64,000 bases of DNA from Pseudomonas mandelii (GTDB lineage Bacteria; Pseudomonadota; Gammaproteobacteria; Pseudomonadales; Pseudomonadaceae), in the NCBI RefSeq assembly GCF_900106065.1, contig NZ_LT629796.1:2082001-2146000 (forward strand), in the 5' to 3' direction. A program made the position numbers and the translations under genes. Below the pieces are notes generated by a model. That model made no database searches and was not told where the DNA came from. It worked only from the letters and a program-made list of their open reading frames with translations. Shown here in pieces: positions 27,831 through 36,854 of this stretch (its first letter is position 1; the number at the start of each line of letters is the position of its first letter).

Positions 27831-27843
27831 GTTATTATGTTAC
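27831..27843. promoter_or_regulatory. Probable Zur box between zur and znuA
   Basis: GTTATTATGTTAC matches the core of the Zur operator GTTATAATATAAC at 10 of 13 positions. It is 27 bp from the zur start and 28 bp from the znuA start, suitable for repressing both. The imperfect right half lowers confidence. Confidence 0.5.
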
Positions 27844-27870
27844 CCGTTCTCGCCTCTTCGAGTGGTCATC

Positions 27871-28791
27871 GTGTCCCGACTTTTTTCTATCTTTGTCACA
27901 TTTGCCGCAAGTTTTCTGTTCATTTGCCCAGCTCAAGCCGACGTCAAAGTCCTCACCAGCATCAAGCCGCTACAGCTGATTGCCGCTGCGGTGCAGGACG
28001 GCGTGGCAATCCCGGAAGTGCTGCTACCACCGGGCGCTTCACCGCATAACTATGCCTTGCGTCCTTCCGACGTACGGAAGGTGCAATCGGTGGATCTGGT
28101 TTACTGGATCGGTCCGGACATGGAAGGGTTCCTGCCTCGCGTGCTGAACGGTCGAACGCTGCCGAGCGTCGCTGTGCAGGATCTGCCGGGACTGAAACTT
28201 CGCCACTTCGGCGAAGACAACCATTCGCACGCGGAAGAAGCCGATGAGCATGACCACGATCATCGCCCCGGCAGCCTGGACGCGCATTTGTGGTTGTCTC
28301 CGGTAAACGCTCGCGTGATCGCCACAAAAATGGCTGCTGACTTGAGTGCAACCGATCCGGCCAACGCCACGCGTTATCAGAGCAACCTCAAGGCGTTCGA
28401 TGAGCGTCTGGATGCAATGGATCTTCGCTTGAAAGCGCGTCTGGCCGGCATCGCAGGCAAACCGTACTTCGTATTCCACGAGGCCTTCGACTACTTTGAA
28501 GACGCCTACGGCCTCAAGCACGCAGGCGTATTCAGCGTCGCCGCCGAAGTCCAGCCGGGCGCCCAGCACGTCGCAGCGATGCGCACGCGGTTGCAGGAAG
28601 TCGGCAAGACCTGTGTGTTCAGTGAACCGCCGTTGCGTCCGCGCCTGGCGGAAACCCTGGTGGCAGGCCTGCCGGTGAAATTGGCGGAGCTGGATGCGTT
28701 GGGCGGGTACACGCCGGCGACTGCGCAGGGGTATGAGCAGGTGCTGGAGAAGTTGGGGAATGATTTGGCGGGGTGTCTGGAGTCGTTGTAA
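27871..28791 (+). CDS. znuA: Zinc ABC transporter substrate-binding protein
   Basis: This periplasmic zinc-binding protein has about 306 residues. The signal peptide (SIFVTFAASFLFICPAQA) precedes the mature domain. Metal ligands expected for cluster A-I proteins are visible: the His in GASPHNYALRPSD, the His of DAHLWLSP, and the His in FVFHEAFDYF. A His/Asp-rich loop (HSHAEEADEHDHDH) is typical of ZnuA. The start is a GTG; 27871 gives the usual short N-terminus, but another GTG at 27862 is possible. Confidence 0.93.
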   Translation: MSRLFSIFVTFAASFLFICPAQADVKVLTSIKPLQLIAAAVQDGVAIPEVLLPPGASPHNYALRPSDVRKVQSVDLVYWIGPDMEGFLPRVLNGRTLPSVAVQDLPGLKLRHFGEDNHSHAEEADEHDHDHRPGSLDAHLWLSPVNARVIATKMAADLSATDPANATRYQSNLKAFDERLDAMDLRLKARLAGIAGKPYFVFHEAFDYFEDAYGLKHAGVFSVAAEVQPGAQHVAAMRTRLQEVGKTCVFSEPPLRPRLAETLVAGLPVKLAELDALGGYTPATAQGYEQVLEKLGNDLAGCLESL

Positions 28792-28813
28792 CGGCGGGAT
28801 CTGCGACGCCCCA

Positions 28814-28902
28814 TCCGCGGGCAAGCCTCGCTCCTACGGAGTTTGTGCCGTTCACAGATAATGTGCACGACACAAACCTGTAGGAGCGAGGCTTGCCCGC
28901 GA
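28814..28902. repeat. Paired REP-like element, GTAGGAGCGAGGCTTGCCCGCGA type
   Basis: Facing arms CGCGGGCAAGCCTCGCTCCTAC and GTAGGAGCGAGGCTTGCCCGCG lie between the convergent znuA and thrB genes. The arm belongs to a family distinct from the main REP type. Confidence 0.88.
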
Positions 28903-28907
28903 AGCTG

Positions 28908-29858
28908 TTAAAGGGCGAACGGTAGCGGCGTACTGACCTTCTGCCGCTGCGCCAACCGCTGCTGAAACTCCATTGGATCGTGAATCAACACGTCCTGACC
29001 GGCAAACGACTCCGCGGCAATCAACCGTGACAACCAGAACCGCACACACGCCACGCGCAACATGGTCGGCCACAGTTCAGCCTCTGCGGCAGTGAACGGA
29101 CGCAACGCGGCATAGGCCCCGAGCAACGCCCGCGCCCGCGGCCCGTCGATCAGCCCGTCGTCATCCGAACACCAGTCATTCAAGGCAATCGCCACGTCAT
29201 AGAGCATCGGCCCCGAGCACGCGTTGTAGAAGTCGATCAACCCGGTCAGGTGCGTGCCTTCGAACATCGCGTTGTCGCGGAACAGATCCGCGTGGATGTT
29301 GGCCCGTGGCAACGCCAGGATTTTCGTCTTCTGCTGAGTGATTTCGTCCAGCGCCCGCTGCAACAAATCACTCTGCTCGGCATTCAGGTGGGAGAGCAAC
29401 TGCGTGCCCTCCTCCAGCATCCAGTCCAGGCCACGATCGGTTTTGCGCTTGATCATGTTGGCCTGGGTCGCCAGATGCAGATGGCCCAGCAACTCGCCGA
29501 CTTGGGCGCAATGCTGCGCGTTGGCTTCCTTGATGTGCTTGCCGGCCAGGCGTGGTTGCAACAGCGCAGGCTTGCCGGCCAGTTCGCGCAAGGCCACGCC
29601 GTCGGTGGTGCGCAGTGCGTAAGGCACCGGCAAATCGGCCTCGTGCAGCACATCGAGCAGTTCGATGAAGAACGGCATCTCCTGAACCGGACCGCGCTCG
29701 ACCAGGGTCAGGACAAATTCGCCCTGCTCCAGGCTGATGAAGAAATTGGTGTTTTCACTACCGGCGGCAATTCCCTGGAAATCAAGCAGGCGGCCGAGCC
29801 CGTATGGGGCGAGAAAGGTTTCCAGCTCGGGCCGAGCCAGCGGGGTGAACACAGACAT
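28908..29858 (-). CDS. thrB: Homoserine kinase (ThrB, choline-kinase-like fold)
   Basis: This 316-residue kinase phosphorylates homoserine in threonine synthesis. It is the Pseudomonas-type ThrB with an aminoglycoside phosphotransferase-like fold rather than the GHMP type. The catalytic loop is NIHADLFRDN and the metal-binding segment is LIDFYNACSGPMLYD. The start at 29858 begins MSVFTPL, typical of this family. It follows the DUF2782 gene by 58 bp. Confidence 0.93.
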   Translation of the reverse strand: MSVFTPLARPELETFLAPYGLGRLLDFQGIAAGSENTNFFISLEQGEFVLTLVERGPVQEMPFFIELLDVLHEADLPVPYALRTTDGVALRELAGKPALLQPRLAGKHIKEANAQHCAQVGELLGHLHLATQANMIKRKTDRGLDWMLEEGTQLLSHLNAEQSDLLQRALDEITQQKTKILALPRANIHADLFRDNAMFEGTHLTGLIDFYNACSGPMLYDVAIALNDWCSDDDGLIDGPRARALLGAYAALRPFTAAEAELWPTMLRVACVRFWLSRLIAAESFAGQDVLIHDPMEFQQRLAQRQKVSTPLPFAL

Positions 29859-29916
29859 GTTTAAACTGCCAGTACGGGCGCCGCTGCATGAGCCAGCGCC
29901 GATTGAAATTAAGAAA

Positions 29917-30207
29917 CTACTTCCATTCAAAAATCTTCCACGACGGAATCAGCATATCCGGCTGATCCGAGCGGATGAAGTTTGCATCTGTCCCATCCGC
30001 ACGCACCAGGAAATACGGCGGTGCGCCCTTCGGCGTGACCTTGATCGCGTACAGGAAACCGTTTTGGCGGTACTCCTGAATCGTTTTGTCCCCTTCCGTG
30101 CGGATCGTGACTTCCGGCTCCGGTGTGGGCGCATCATCCGCCGCCATGACGGCCAGGGGAACGGTTGCAAACAAGCCAGCCAGCAACAGGCGATTTAGTG
30201 TGCGCAT
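29917..30207 (-). CDS. DUF2782 exported protein
   Basis: This 96-residue protein has a signal peptide (LLLAGLFATVPLAVMAA) and a small beta domain with the family pattern TIQEYRQNGFLYAIKVTPKG and PPYFLVRADG. DUF2782 proteins are small periplasmic proteins of unknown function, often next to polA and thrB. It is divergent from polA and upstream of thrB in the same direction. Confidence 0.9.
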   Translation of the reverse strand: MRTLNRLLLAGLFATVPLAVMAADDAPTPEPEVTIRTEGDKTIQEYRQNGFLYAIKVTPKGAPPYFLVRADGTDANFIRSDQPDMLIPSWKIFEWK

Positions 30208-30281
30208 GATAACCTTGTCCCTTTGTCGTCAACGGTCCCGCTATTCTAGCGCCGGACCCGCCGAAAAGGTTGATCCTGCTC

Positions 30282-33053
30282 ATGAGCCAAGCCCCCCTCG
30301 TCCTGGTGGACGGTTCTTCTTACCTGTATCGCGCCTTTCACGCCCTGCCGCCGCTGACCACTTCCAAGGGTTTGCCGACCGGAGCGGTCAAAGGCGTGTT
30401 GAACATGCTCAAGAGTCTGCGCAAGCAGTACCCGGACAGTCCGTTCGCCGTGGTGTTCGACGCCAAGGGCGGGACATTCCGTGACGAAATGTTCGCCGAG
30501 TACAAAGCTAATCGTCCGAGCATGCCCGACGACATGCGCGTACAGATCGAGCCACTGCATCAGAGCGTGATCGCGCTGGGCTTCCCGCTGCTGTGCGTTG
30601 AAGGCGTCGAGGCCGATGACGTGATCGGCACTTTGGCCCGCAGCAGCGCAGCAGCTGACCGACCAGTGGTGATCTCCACCGGCGACAAGGACATGGCGCA
30701 ACTGGTCGACGGCCACATTACCTTGGTCAACACCATGACCGGTAGCGCGCTGGACGTGGAGGGCGTGAAGGAGAAATTCGGCGTCGCTCCCGAGCAGATC
30801 ATCGATTATCTGGCACTGATGGGCGATTCTTCCGACAACATTCCGGGCGTTCCAGGCATTGGTCCTAAAACCGCTTCCGGCCTGTTGGTGGGTGTGAACG
30901 GCGGTCTGACCGAGCTGTACGCACAGCTCGACATCGTGCCGACCCTGCCGATTCGCGGCGCCAAGACCCTGCCGGCCAAGCTCGAAGAGCATAAGGAGAT
31001 GGCATTCCTCTCCTATCAATTGGCAACCATCAAGATCGACGTGCCGCTGGACATCGGGCTCGACGACCTGCAAATGGGCCGGCCGGATCACGACAAACTC
31101 GCTGAGCTCTACACCCTGCTCGAATTCAAGAGCTGGTTCGAAGAAAACCAGCGCGATGCCAAGCGTTCCGGCCAGGAAGTTACCGTGCCGGTGGCTGAAG
31201 AAGCCGCTGTCGAGACCGAGCTCAAGTACACCACGATCCTCACTCAGGCCGATTTCGACCTGTGGCTGAAGAAGCTCAACGACGCCAAATTGATCGCCTT
31301 TGATACCGAAACCACCGGCATCGATGCGCAGCAGGCACAGCTTGTCGGCCTGTCGTTTGCTGTACAGGCCAACGAAGCAGCCTACATCCCGCTGACCCAT
31401 TCCTACATGGGTGTGCCGGATCAGCTTGATCGCGACACCGTGCTGCGCGCGCTGAAACCGATTCTGGAAGATCCGAACAAACTCAAGGTCGGCCAGCACG
31501 CCAAGTTCGACATGAACATCCTCGCCAACTGCGCCATCGGTGGCGACCAGAATTGCGGTATCACCGTGCAAGGCATCGCGTTCGACACCATGCTCGAATC
31601 TTACGTGCTGGATTCCACCGCGACCCGCCACGACATGGACAGCCTGGCGCTCAAGTACCTGAACCACACCACTACGAGTTTTCAGGACATCGCCGGCAAG
31701 GGTGCCAAGCAGCTGACGTTTGACCAGATCTCGGTGGAACTGGCCGGGCCTTACGCCGCCGAAGACGCCGACGTGACGCTGCGCCTGCACCAGACCTTGC
31801 AGGAAAAGCTCAATGCCATTCCGAGCCTGAGCAAAGTCCTGAGCGAAATCGAAATGCCGTTGGTGCCGGTACTGGCGCGAATCGAACGCCAGGGCGCGTT
31901 GGTCGATGCCAACCTGCTGGGCATCCAAAGCGTCGAGCTCGGCGACAAAATGGTCGCGCTGGAGCGTGAGGCATTCGCCATCGCCGGTGAAGAATTCAAC
32001 TTGGGCTCGCCGAAGCAATTGGGCGTGATCCTGTACGAAAAGCTCGGGTTGCCGATCCTCAGCAAAACCGCCAAGGGCCAGGCGTCCACCGCCGAAGCCG
32101 TCCTGGCGGAACTGGCCGAGCAGGATTACCCTTTACCCAAAGTGCTGATGCAGTACCGCTCGATGAGCAAGCTGAAAAGCACTTACACCGATCGCCTGCC
32201 GGAACAGATCAACCCGCGCACCGGGCGGATTCACACGTCCTATCATCAAGCTGTCGCGGCGACCGGGCGCTTGTCGTCCAGCGATCCGAACTTGCAGAAC
32301 ATTCCAATCCGCACGGCCGAAGGGCGGCGGATTCGTCAGGCGTTCGTCGCGCCAAAGGGCTACAAGCTGCTGGCGGCGGACTATTCGCAAATCGAGCTGC
32401 GGATCATGGCGCACCTGGCCAAGGACGAAGGTTTGCTGCACGCCTTCCGCAATGACCTGGACGTGCACAAGGCCACCGCCGCCGAAGTGTTCGGCGTGGA
32501 ACTGGCCGACGTCACCACCGATCAACGTCGCAGCGCCAAGGCGATCAACTTCGGTTTGATCTACGGCATGAGCGCGTTTGGCCTGGCCAAGCAAATCGGC
32601 GTTGATCGCAAGCAATCCCAGGCATACATCGACCGTTATTTCGCCCGCTATCCGGGTGTTCTGGCGTACATGGAACGCACCCGCACCCAGGCGGCCGAGC
32701 AAGGTTTTGTCGAAACGATCTTCGGCCGACGCCTGTACCTGCCGGAAATCAACGCGAAAAACCCGGCCCTGCGCAAAGGCGCCGAACGCACGGCGATCAA
32801 CGCCCCGATGCAGGGCACGGCGGCGGACATCATCAAAAAAGCCATGGTGGCGGTGGATAACTGGCTGACCTCCTCGGGCCTCGACGCCAAAGTCATCCTG
32901 CAGGTGCACGATGAATTGGTGCTTGAGGTGCGTGAAGATCTGGTCGACCAGGTCCGCGATGAAATTCGCGTGCACATGAGCGACGCCGTGAAGCTGGATG
33001 TACCGCTTCTGGTCGAGGTTGGCGTAGGCAATAACTGGGATGAGGCTCACTGA
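30282..33053 (+). CDS. polA: DNA polymerase I
   Basis: This 923-residue repair and Okazaki-fragment-processing polymerase has a complete domain set. The 5'-3' exonuclease spans about residues 1-290. The 3'-5' exonuclease is present with an intact first acidic motif FDTETTG near residue 340. The polymerase domain has motif A (DYSQIELRI near residue 699) and motif C (VHDELVLEV near residue 875). The ATG at 30282 gives the usual [15 protein letters not shown] start. The ErsA sRNA locus and engB follow, as in other pseudomonads. Confidence 0.98.
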   Translation: MSQAPLVLVDGSSYLYRAFHALPPLTTSKGLPTGAVKGVLNMLKSLRKQYPDSPFAVVFDAKGGTFRDEMFAEYKANRPSMPDDMRVQIEPLHQSVIALGFPLLCVEGVEADDVIGTLARSSAAADRPVVISTGDKDMAQLVDGHITLVNTMTGSALDVEGVKEKFGVAPEQIIDYLALMGDSSDNIPGVPGIGPKTASGLLVGVNGGLTELYAQLDIVPTLPIRGAKTLPAKLEEHKEMAFLSYQLATIKIDVPLDIGLDDLQMGRPDHDKLAELYTLLEFKSWFEENQRDAKRSGQEVTVPVAEEAAVETELKYTTILTQADFDLWLKKLNDAKLIAFDTETTGIDAQQAQLVGLSFAVQANEAAYIPLTHSYMGVPDQLDRDTVLRALKPILEDPNKLKVGQHAKFDMNILANCAIGGDQNCGITVQGIAFDTMLESYVLDSTATRHDMDSLALKYLNHTTTSFQDIAGKGAKQLTFDQISVELAGPYAAEDADVTLRLHQTLQEKLNAIPSLSKVLSEIEMPLVPVLARIERQGALVDANLLGIQSVELGDKMVALEREAFAIAGEEFNLGSPKQLGVILYEKLGLPILSKTAKGQASTAEAVLAELAEQDYPLPKVLMQYRSMSKLKSTYTDRLPEQINPRTGRIHTSYHQAVAATGRLSSSDPNLQNIPIRTAEGRRIRQAFVAPKGYKLLAADYSQIELRIMAHLAKDEGLLHAFRNDLDVHKATAAEVFGVELADVTTDQRRSAKAINFGLIYGMSAFGLAKQIGVDRKQSQAYIDRYFARYPGVLAYMERTRTQAAEQGFVETIFGRRLYLPEINAKNPALRKGAERTAINAPMQGTAADIIKKAMVAVDNWLTSSGLDAKVILQVHDELVLEVREDLVDQVRDEIRVHMSDAVKLDVPLLVEVGVGNNWDEAH

Positions 33054-33073
33054 GCCGTCTGAAAGAGCGTTTT

Positions 33074-33098
33074 CTGCTGCGGCATAGTGCCGCGGCAG
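33074..33098 (+). terminator. Hairpin after polA
   Basis: CTGCTGCGGC and GCCGCGGCAG pair across a 5-base loop (ATAGT), 21 bp past the polA stop. There is no T tract, so it may protect the mRNA end rather than terminate by itself. Confidence 0.45.
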
Positions 33099-33162
33099 AT
33101 GGGTCAAGAGCCCTTATTTCGGAAAGAAATCACACTTATTACAAATGGTTTCTGAAGCTCCG

Positions 33163-33190
33163 GAACTAAACCTGTGAACTGCCACTCAGA
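33163..33190 (+). promoter_or_regulatory. AlgU (sigma-22) type promoter of the sRNA
   Basis: GAACTA at 33163-33168 and TCAGA at 33186-33190 are separated by 17 bp, close to the AlgU/RpoE consensus GAACTT-N16/17-TCTGA. Transcription would begin near 33197. Confidence 0.65.
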
Positions 33191-33196
33191 GTTACT

Positions 33197-33328
33197 GAAT
33201 GGCTGGTGAAGCCCTTCGATGCTCCTATGTTGTGTTAAGTGTTGGCAGATATCTGGACCCCGCCCTAGCGGTCCGGAACTTGAACCCCGGAACTTCCCCC
33301 TCCCCATAAGAAGTCCGGGGTTTTTTTT
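33197..33328 (+). ncRNA. ersA: ErsA/Spot42-type small RNA
   Basis: The polA-engB gap is where Spot 42 lies in enterobacteria and ErsA in P. aeruginosa. An AlgU-type promoter ends at 33190, and a strong terminator (CCCCGGAACTT paired with AAGTCCGGGG, then T8) ends at 33328. This predicts an RNA of about 132 nt, the size I recall for ErsA. ErsA is an Hfq-binding envelope-stress sRNA that affects outer-membrane and exopolysaccharide functions. The 5' end is inferred, not seen. Confidence 0.75.
33285..33328 (+). terminator. Rho-independent terminator of the ErsA-type RNA
   Basis: CCCCGGAACTT (33285-33295) pairs with AAGTCCGGGG (33311-33320), with one bulged base, and is followed directly by eight T residues, the binding platform expected of an Hfq-dependent sRNA. 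Confidence 0.85.
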
Positions 33329-33337
33329 GCCTGCGAT

Positions 33338-33982
33338 TTATTGCTCCGCAACCTCGGAGCCTTTGTCCGCCAGCTCCATCCAGCCTGCCAATACAGTGTA
33401 GGCGTCTTCCAGACCCATGCGCTTTGGCGCCGAGAACAGCTGGATGCTAATCGCATCGCCCCATCCTTTGCGGATGTCTGCCTGAACCTTGAGCAGCACG
33501 TTTTTCGCCGCGCCATAGGTCAGCTTGTCAGCTTTAGTCAGCAAAATGTGCATCGGCATGCCACTGGCGACGGCCCAGTCGAGCATCAACAGGTCGAAAT
33601 CGGTCATTGGATGACGGATGTCCATCATCAGAATCAGGCCTTTCAAACTCTCGCGACCCCCCAGATAAGCTTCCAGGTGACGCTGCCAGTGCAGCTTCAA
33701 CGGGATAGGCACTTTCGCGTAACCGTAACCCGGAAGGTCGACCAGACGACGATCATCGTCTAGCTTGAAGAAGTTCAAGAGCTGCGTGCGACCCGGAGTT
33801 TTCGAGGTTCGCGCCAGGCTAGCGTGCGTCAGGGTGTTCAGCGCGCTGGATTTGCCGGCGTTGGAACGCCCGGCGAAGGCCACTTCAAAGCCTTCGTCGT
33901 CGGGACATTGATCGACTTTGGCAGCGCTGAGCATGAAGGTGGACTGTTGGCACAGGCCGAGGATGGGGTTCTTGAGTTGCAT
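33338..33982 (-). CDS. engB: Ribosome biogenesis GTPase EngB (YihA/YsxC)
   Basis: This 214-residue GTPase assists large-subunit ribosome assembly. The G motifs are complete: G1 [10 protein letters not shown]3 DLPGYG, G4 TKAD and G5 SAPK. The start at 33982 gives the family N-terminus [10 protein letters not shown]; the longer upstream frame reaches into the divergent cytochrome promoter region and was not used. It faces the polA/ErsA unit. Confidence 0.95.
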   Translation of the reverse strand: MQLKNPILGLCQQSTFMLSAAKVDQCPDDEGFEVAFAGRSNAGKSSALNTLTHASLARTSKTPGRTQLLNFFKLDDDRRLVDLPGYGYAKVPIPLKLHWQRHLEAYLGGRESLKGLILMMDIRHPMTDFDLLMLDWAVASGMPMHILLTKADKLTYGAAKNVLLKVQADIRKGWGDAISIQLFSAPKRMGLEDAYTVLAGWMELADKGSEVAEQ

Positions 33983-34173
33983 GGGATTTCCGATGTGGGC
34001 GGCGCCGGGAATGGACGCGGCAAGCGGTGTCGTTTCCGTTTCAGTGACGCCAGTATATAATGCCGCAGATTTTGTGTGCGCTTTGTCCCAGCGTAGGATG
34101 AAGTTCACGAGAGCGATTGACCTTGATTGCGCATTAGAACGCAGAACGCTCTCAACCCTGAAAAGGTCGTTTT

Positions 34174-34464
34174 ATGACGAAATGGCTGCTAGCTGCCGGT
34201 GTCTTGATGCCGCTTTACAGCGCTCAGGCTACACAGGATCCGGAAGCTGTGTACAACCGTGTTTGTGGTGCCTGTCATTCCGGCCAACTACCCATGGCTC
34301 CCAAAAAGGGCGACCAGGAAGCTTGGACGCCGAGGTTGGCGAAAGGTATGGGGACGCTGGTGCAACACGTGACCCAGGGTTTCAAGGCGATGCCGCCGCG
34401 TGGTTTGTGCATGGACTGCAGTGCCGAGGATTACCAGGCAATCATCCAGTGGATGAGCGAGTGA
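34174..34464 (+). CDS. Cytochrome c5-type periplasmic monoheme cytochrome
   Basis: This 96-residue protein has a signal peptide (LLAAGVLMPLYSAQA) and a single heme site CGACH near residue 31. The axial methionine is in the AMPPRG segment, and a second cysteine pair (CMDC) is typical of cytochrome c5. It precedes the cytochrome c4 gene by 46 bp and probably shares its transcript. The two likely carry electrons to terminal oxidases. Confidence 0.9.
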   Translation: MTKWLLAAGVLMPLYSAQATQDPEAVYNRVCGACHSGQLPMAPKKGDQEAWTPRLAKGMGTLVQHVTQGFKAMPPRGLCMDCSAEDYQAIIQWMSE

Positions 34465-34510
34465 TCCCGGTCCATAACTCTTTAACCCTTAGCCGTAGTT
34501 GGATTAGCTG

Positions 34511-35122
34511 ATGAACAAATTGATCGTGAGTCTGCTGTTGACCGTGGGGATCTCCGGCGTAGCCCATGCTGCAGGTGATGCAACTGCTGGTCAGGCGAAA
34601 GCCGCAGTATGTGGCGCCTGTCATGGCCCGGATGGCAACAGCATGGCGCCTAACTTTCCGAAACTGGCAGGCCAGGGCGAGCGTTATCTGAACAAGCAGC
34701 TGCACGACATCAAGTCCGGCAAACGCACCGTTCTGGAAATGACCGGCCTGCTGACCAACCTGAGCGATCAGGACCTGGCTGATATCGCCGCTTACTTCGC
34801 CAGCCAGAAAGGCAGCGTTGGCGCCGCCGACCCGAAAGTCGTGGCTCGCGGTGAGGCCTTGTTCCGCGGTGGCGACCTGGCCAAGGGCCTGCCAGCCTGC
34901 ACCGGCTGCCACTCTCCGGATGGCAAGGGCAACGCGGCTGCCGGCTTCCCGCATCTGGGTGGTCAGCACGCTCAATACGTTGCCAAGCAATTGACCGACT
35001 TCCGCAAGGAAGAAGGCGGTCGTGCCAACGATGGCGATACCAAACCAATGCAAAGCATTGCCAAAAAGCTCAGCGACGAAGATATCGCTGCGGTGTCCAG
35101 CTACATTCAAGGCCTGCACTAA
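34511..35122 (+). CDS. cc4: Cytochrome c4, diheme
   Basis: This 203-residue periplasmic cytochrome consists of two similar class I domains with heme sites CGACH (near residue 36) and CTGCH (near residue 133). A signal peptide ends at VAHAA. Cytochrome c4 donates electrons to terminal oxidases in Pseudomonas. It follows the c5-type gene and precedes dsbA, which has its own start after a terminator. Confidence 0.95.
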   Translation: MNKLIVSLLLTVGISGVAHAAGDATAGQAKAAVCGACHGPDGNSMAPNFPKLAGQGERYLNKQLHDIKSGKRTVLEMTGLLTNLSDQDLADIAAYFASQKGSVGAADPKVVARGEALFRGGDLAKGLPACTGCHSPDGKGNAAAGFPHLGGQHAQYVAKQLTDFRKEEGGRANDGDTKPMQSIAKKLSDEDIAAVSSYIQGLH

Positions 35123-35200
35123 GACCGGCGAACAGGGCGTGCCGCGGGAAGTACATCTCCTGCAACGTTAACGCTCTATTAATCCGTCGCAGCAAGTATA

Positions 35201-35228
35201 AAAAGGGTGGCTCAGGCCGCCCTTTTTT
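35201..35228 (+). terminator. Terminator after cytochrome c4
   Basis: AAAAGGGTGGC pairs with GCCGCCCTTTT around a TCAG loop, with one G-T pair, and T6 completes the signal. It separates the cytochrome unit from dsbA. Confidence 0.85.
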
Positions 35229-35322
35229 GTGGCCGCTGCCGTTACACTACAGAACTCAAGCCCGCCAGGACCTGTCTGAAAACAGGTCGCGCGAGGCGAC
35301 CCAAATTGTCCAGGAGTAAAGC

Positions 35323-35964
35323 ATGCGTAATCTGATCATCAGCGCCGCACTCGTCGCTGCCAGCCTGTTCGGCATGACTGCCCAAGCCGCCGAAGCACCC
35401 GCCGCCCCTTATGTCGAACTGACCAATCCGGTTCCGGTCGCCGTGCCTGGCAAGATCGAAGTCGTGGAGCTGTTCTGGTACGGCTGCCCGCATTGCTACG
35501 CTTTTGAACCGGTGATCAACCCTTGGGTCGAGAAACTGCCTTCCGACGTGAACTTCGTCCGTATCCCTGCCATGTTCGGCGGCCCATGGGACGCACACGG
35601 CCAGATGTTCCTGACCCTTGAAGCGATGGGCGTAGAGAACAAGGTTCACGCTGCGGTATTCAACGCAATCCAGAAAGAACACAAGAAACTGACCGACAAA
35701 GACGACATGGCCGACTTCCTGGCCACTCAAGGCGTAGACAAGGACAAGTTCCTGGCCACCTTCGACTCCTTCGCCATCAAGGGCCAGATCAACAAAGCCA
35801 AAGAACTGGCAAAGAAATATGAAATCTCCGGCGTCCCAACCATGATCGTCAACGGCAAATACCGCTTTGACGTGGGCTCTGCCGGCGGTGCCGAAAAAGC
35901 GCTGGAATTGGCCGACAAACTCGTCAACAAAGAGCGAGCGGCTAACAAGGCTGCTGCCAACTAA
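35323..35964 (+). CDS. dsbA: Thiol:disulfide interchange protein DsbA
   Basis: This 213-residue periplasmic oxidase introduces disulfide bonds into exported proteins. The signal peptide ends at AQAAEA. The active site CPHC is near residue 55 (YGCPHCYAF), and the cis-proline loop is SGVPTMIV. It is followed after 14 bp by the endonuclease/phosphatase-family gene in the same direction. Confidence 0.96.
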   Translation: MRNLIISAALVAASLFGMTAQAAEAPAAPYVELTNPVPVAVPGKIEVVELFWYGCPHCYAFEPVINPWVEKLPSDVNFVRIPAMFGGPWDAHGQMFLTLEAMGVENKVHAAVFNAIQKEHKKLTDKDDMADFLATQGVDKDKFLATFDSFAIKGQINKAKELAKKYEISGVPTMIVNGKYRFDVGSAGGAEKALELADKLVNKERAANKAAAN

Positions 35965-35978
35965 GCGCGGGGCCCGCC

Positions 35979-36854
35979 ATGCGCCGCTGGGGAACTGAAC
36001 GTGTCGTTGGCCTGCATGATCCGCGGGTCAACGAGCATCACCTGGAATCGACGGGATTGCCCGCAGACAGCCGTCTGCGCTTGCTCAGTTTCAATATCCA
36101 GGTCGGCATCAGTACCGAGCGCTATCGGCACTACCTGACCCGAGGCTGGCAGCATCTGCTGCCGCACACCGGGCGTGCCGACAATCTGCAAAAGATCGGC
36201 AATCTGCTGGGCGACTTCGATCTGGTCGCCTTGCAGGAAGCCGATGGCGGCAGCCTGCGATCAGGCTACGTCAATCAGGTTGAACACCTGGCGCAGCTCG
36301 GCGCCTTTCCCTACTGGTATCAACAACTCAATCGCAATCTCGGTCGCCTCGGCCAGCACAGCAATGGCGTGCTCAGCCGCCTGCGCCCGTGGGCAATCGA
36401 AGATCATCCGCTGCCGGGGCCCAAGGGCCGCGGGGCGATTCTGGTGCGTTTCGGCGAAGGTCCGGAGGCGCTGGTGGTGGTGATGATGCACCTGGCGCTG
36501 GGCGCTCGGGCTCGCAGCATGCAACTGGCTTACATCCGCGAGTTGATCGGCGGTTACAAACACCAGGTGCTGATGGGCGACATGAACACCCACGCCAGTG
36601 ATTTGCTGCAGAACTCCCCGTTGCGTGACCTCGGTCTGCTAGCACCGCAACTGGAAGCGACCTTCCCCAGCTGGCGCCCGCAGCGCTGCCTCGACCATAT
36701 TCTGCTCAGCCCCACTCTGACCCTTGAAAAGGTCGAAGTGCTGGCACAACCGATTTCAGATCACCTGCCCGTCGCGGTAGAGATTCGTCTGCCGGGTTCG
36801 CTCACGGCCGATGCATTCCCCGCGTTGAGTCCTGCCCCTTCGCGGATCCCATGA
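35979..36854 (+). CDS. Endonuclease/exonuclease/phosphatase family protein
   Basis: This 291-residue protein of the EEP (DNase I-like) superfamily has the expected blocks in order: SFNIQVG, ALQEADGG, the HLALG segment, GDMNTH and a C-terminal SDHLPV. These hold the metal-binding and catalytic Asn, Glu, Asp and His residues. There is no signal peptide. The substrate could be nucleic acid, phosphoinositide or another phosphodiester. Its stop codon abuts the diguanylate cyclase start. Confidence 0.9.
   Translation: MRRWGTERVVGLHDPRVNEHHLESTGLPADSRLRLLSFNIQVGISTERYRHYLTRGWQHLLPHTGRADNLQKIGNLLGDFDLVALQEADGGSLRSGYVNQVEHLAQLGAFPYWYQQLNRNLGRLGQHSNGVLSRLRPWAIEDHPLPGPKGRGAILVRFGEGPEALVVVMMHLALGARARSMQLAYIRELIGGYKHQVLMGDMNTHASDLLQNSPLRDLGLLAPQLEATFPSWRPQRCLDHILLSPTLTLEKVEVLAQPISDHLPVAVEIRLPGSLTADAFPALSPAPSRIP

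Noticed and set aside
33338..34108. Longer engB start at 34108
   Set aside because: The extra 42 residues match nothing in the EngB family and would fill the promoter region of the divergent cytochrome gene.
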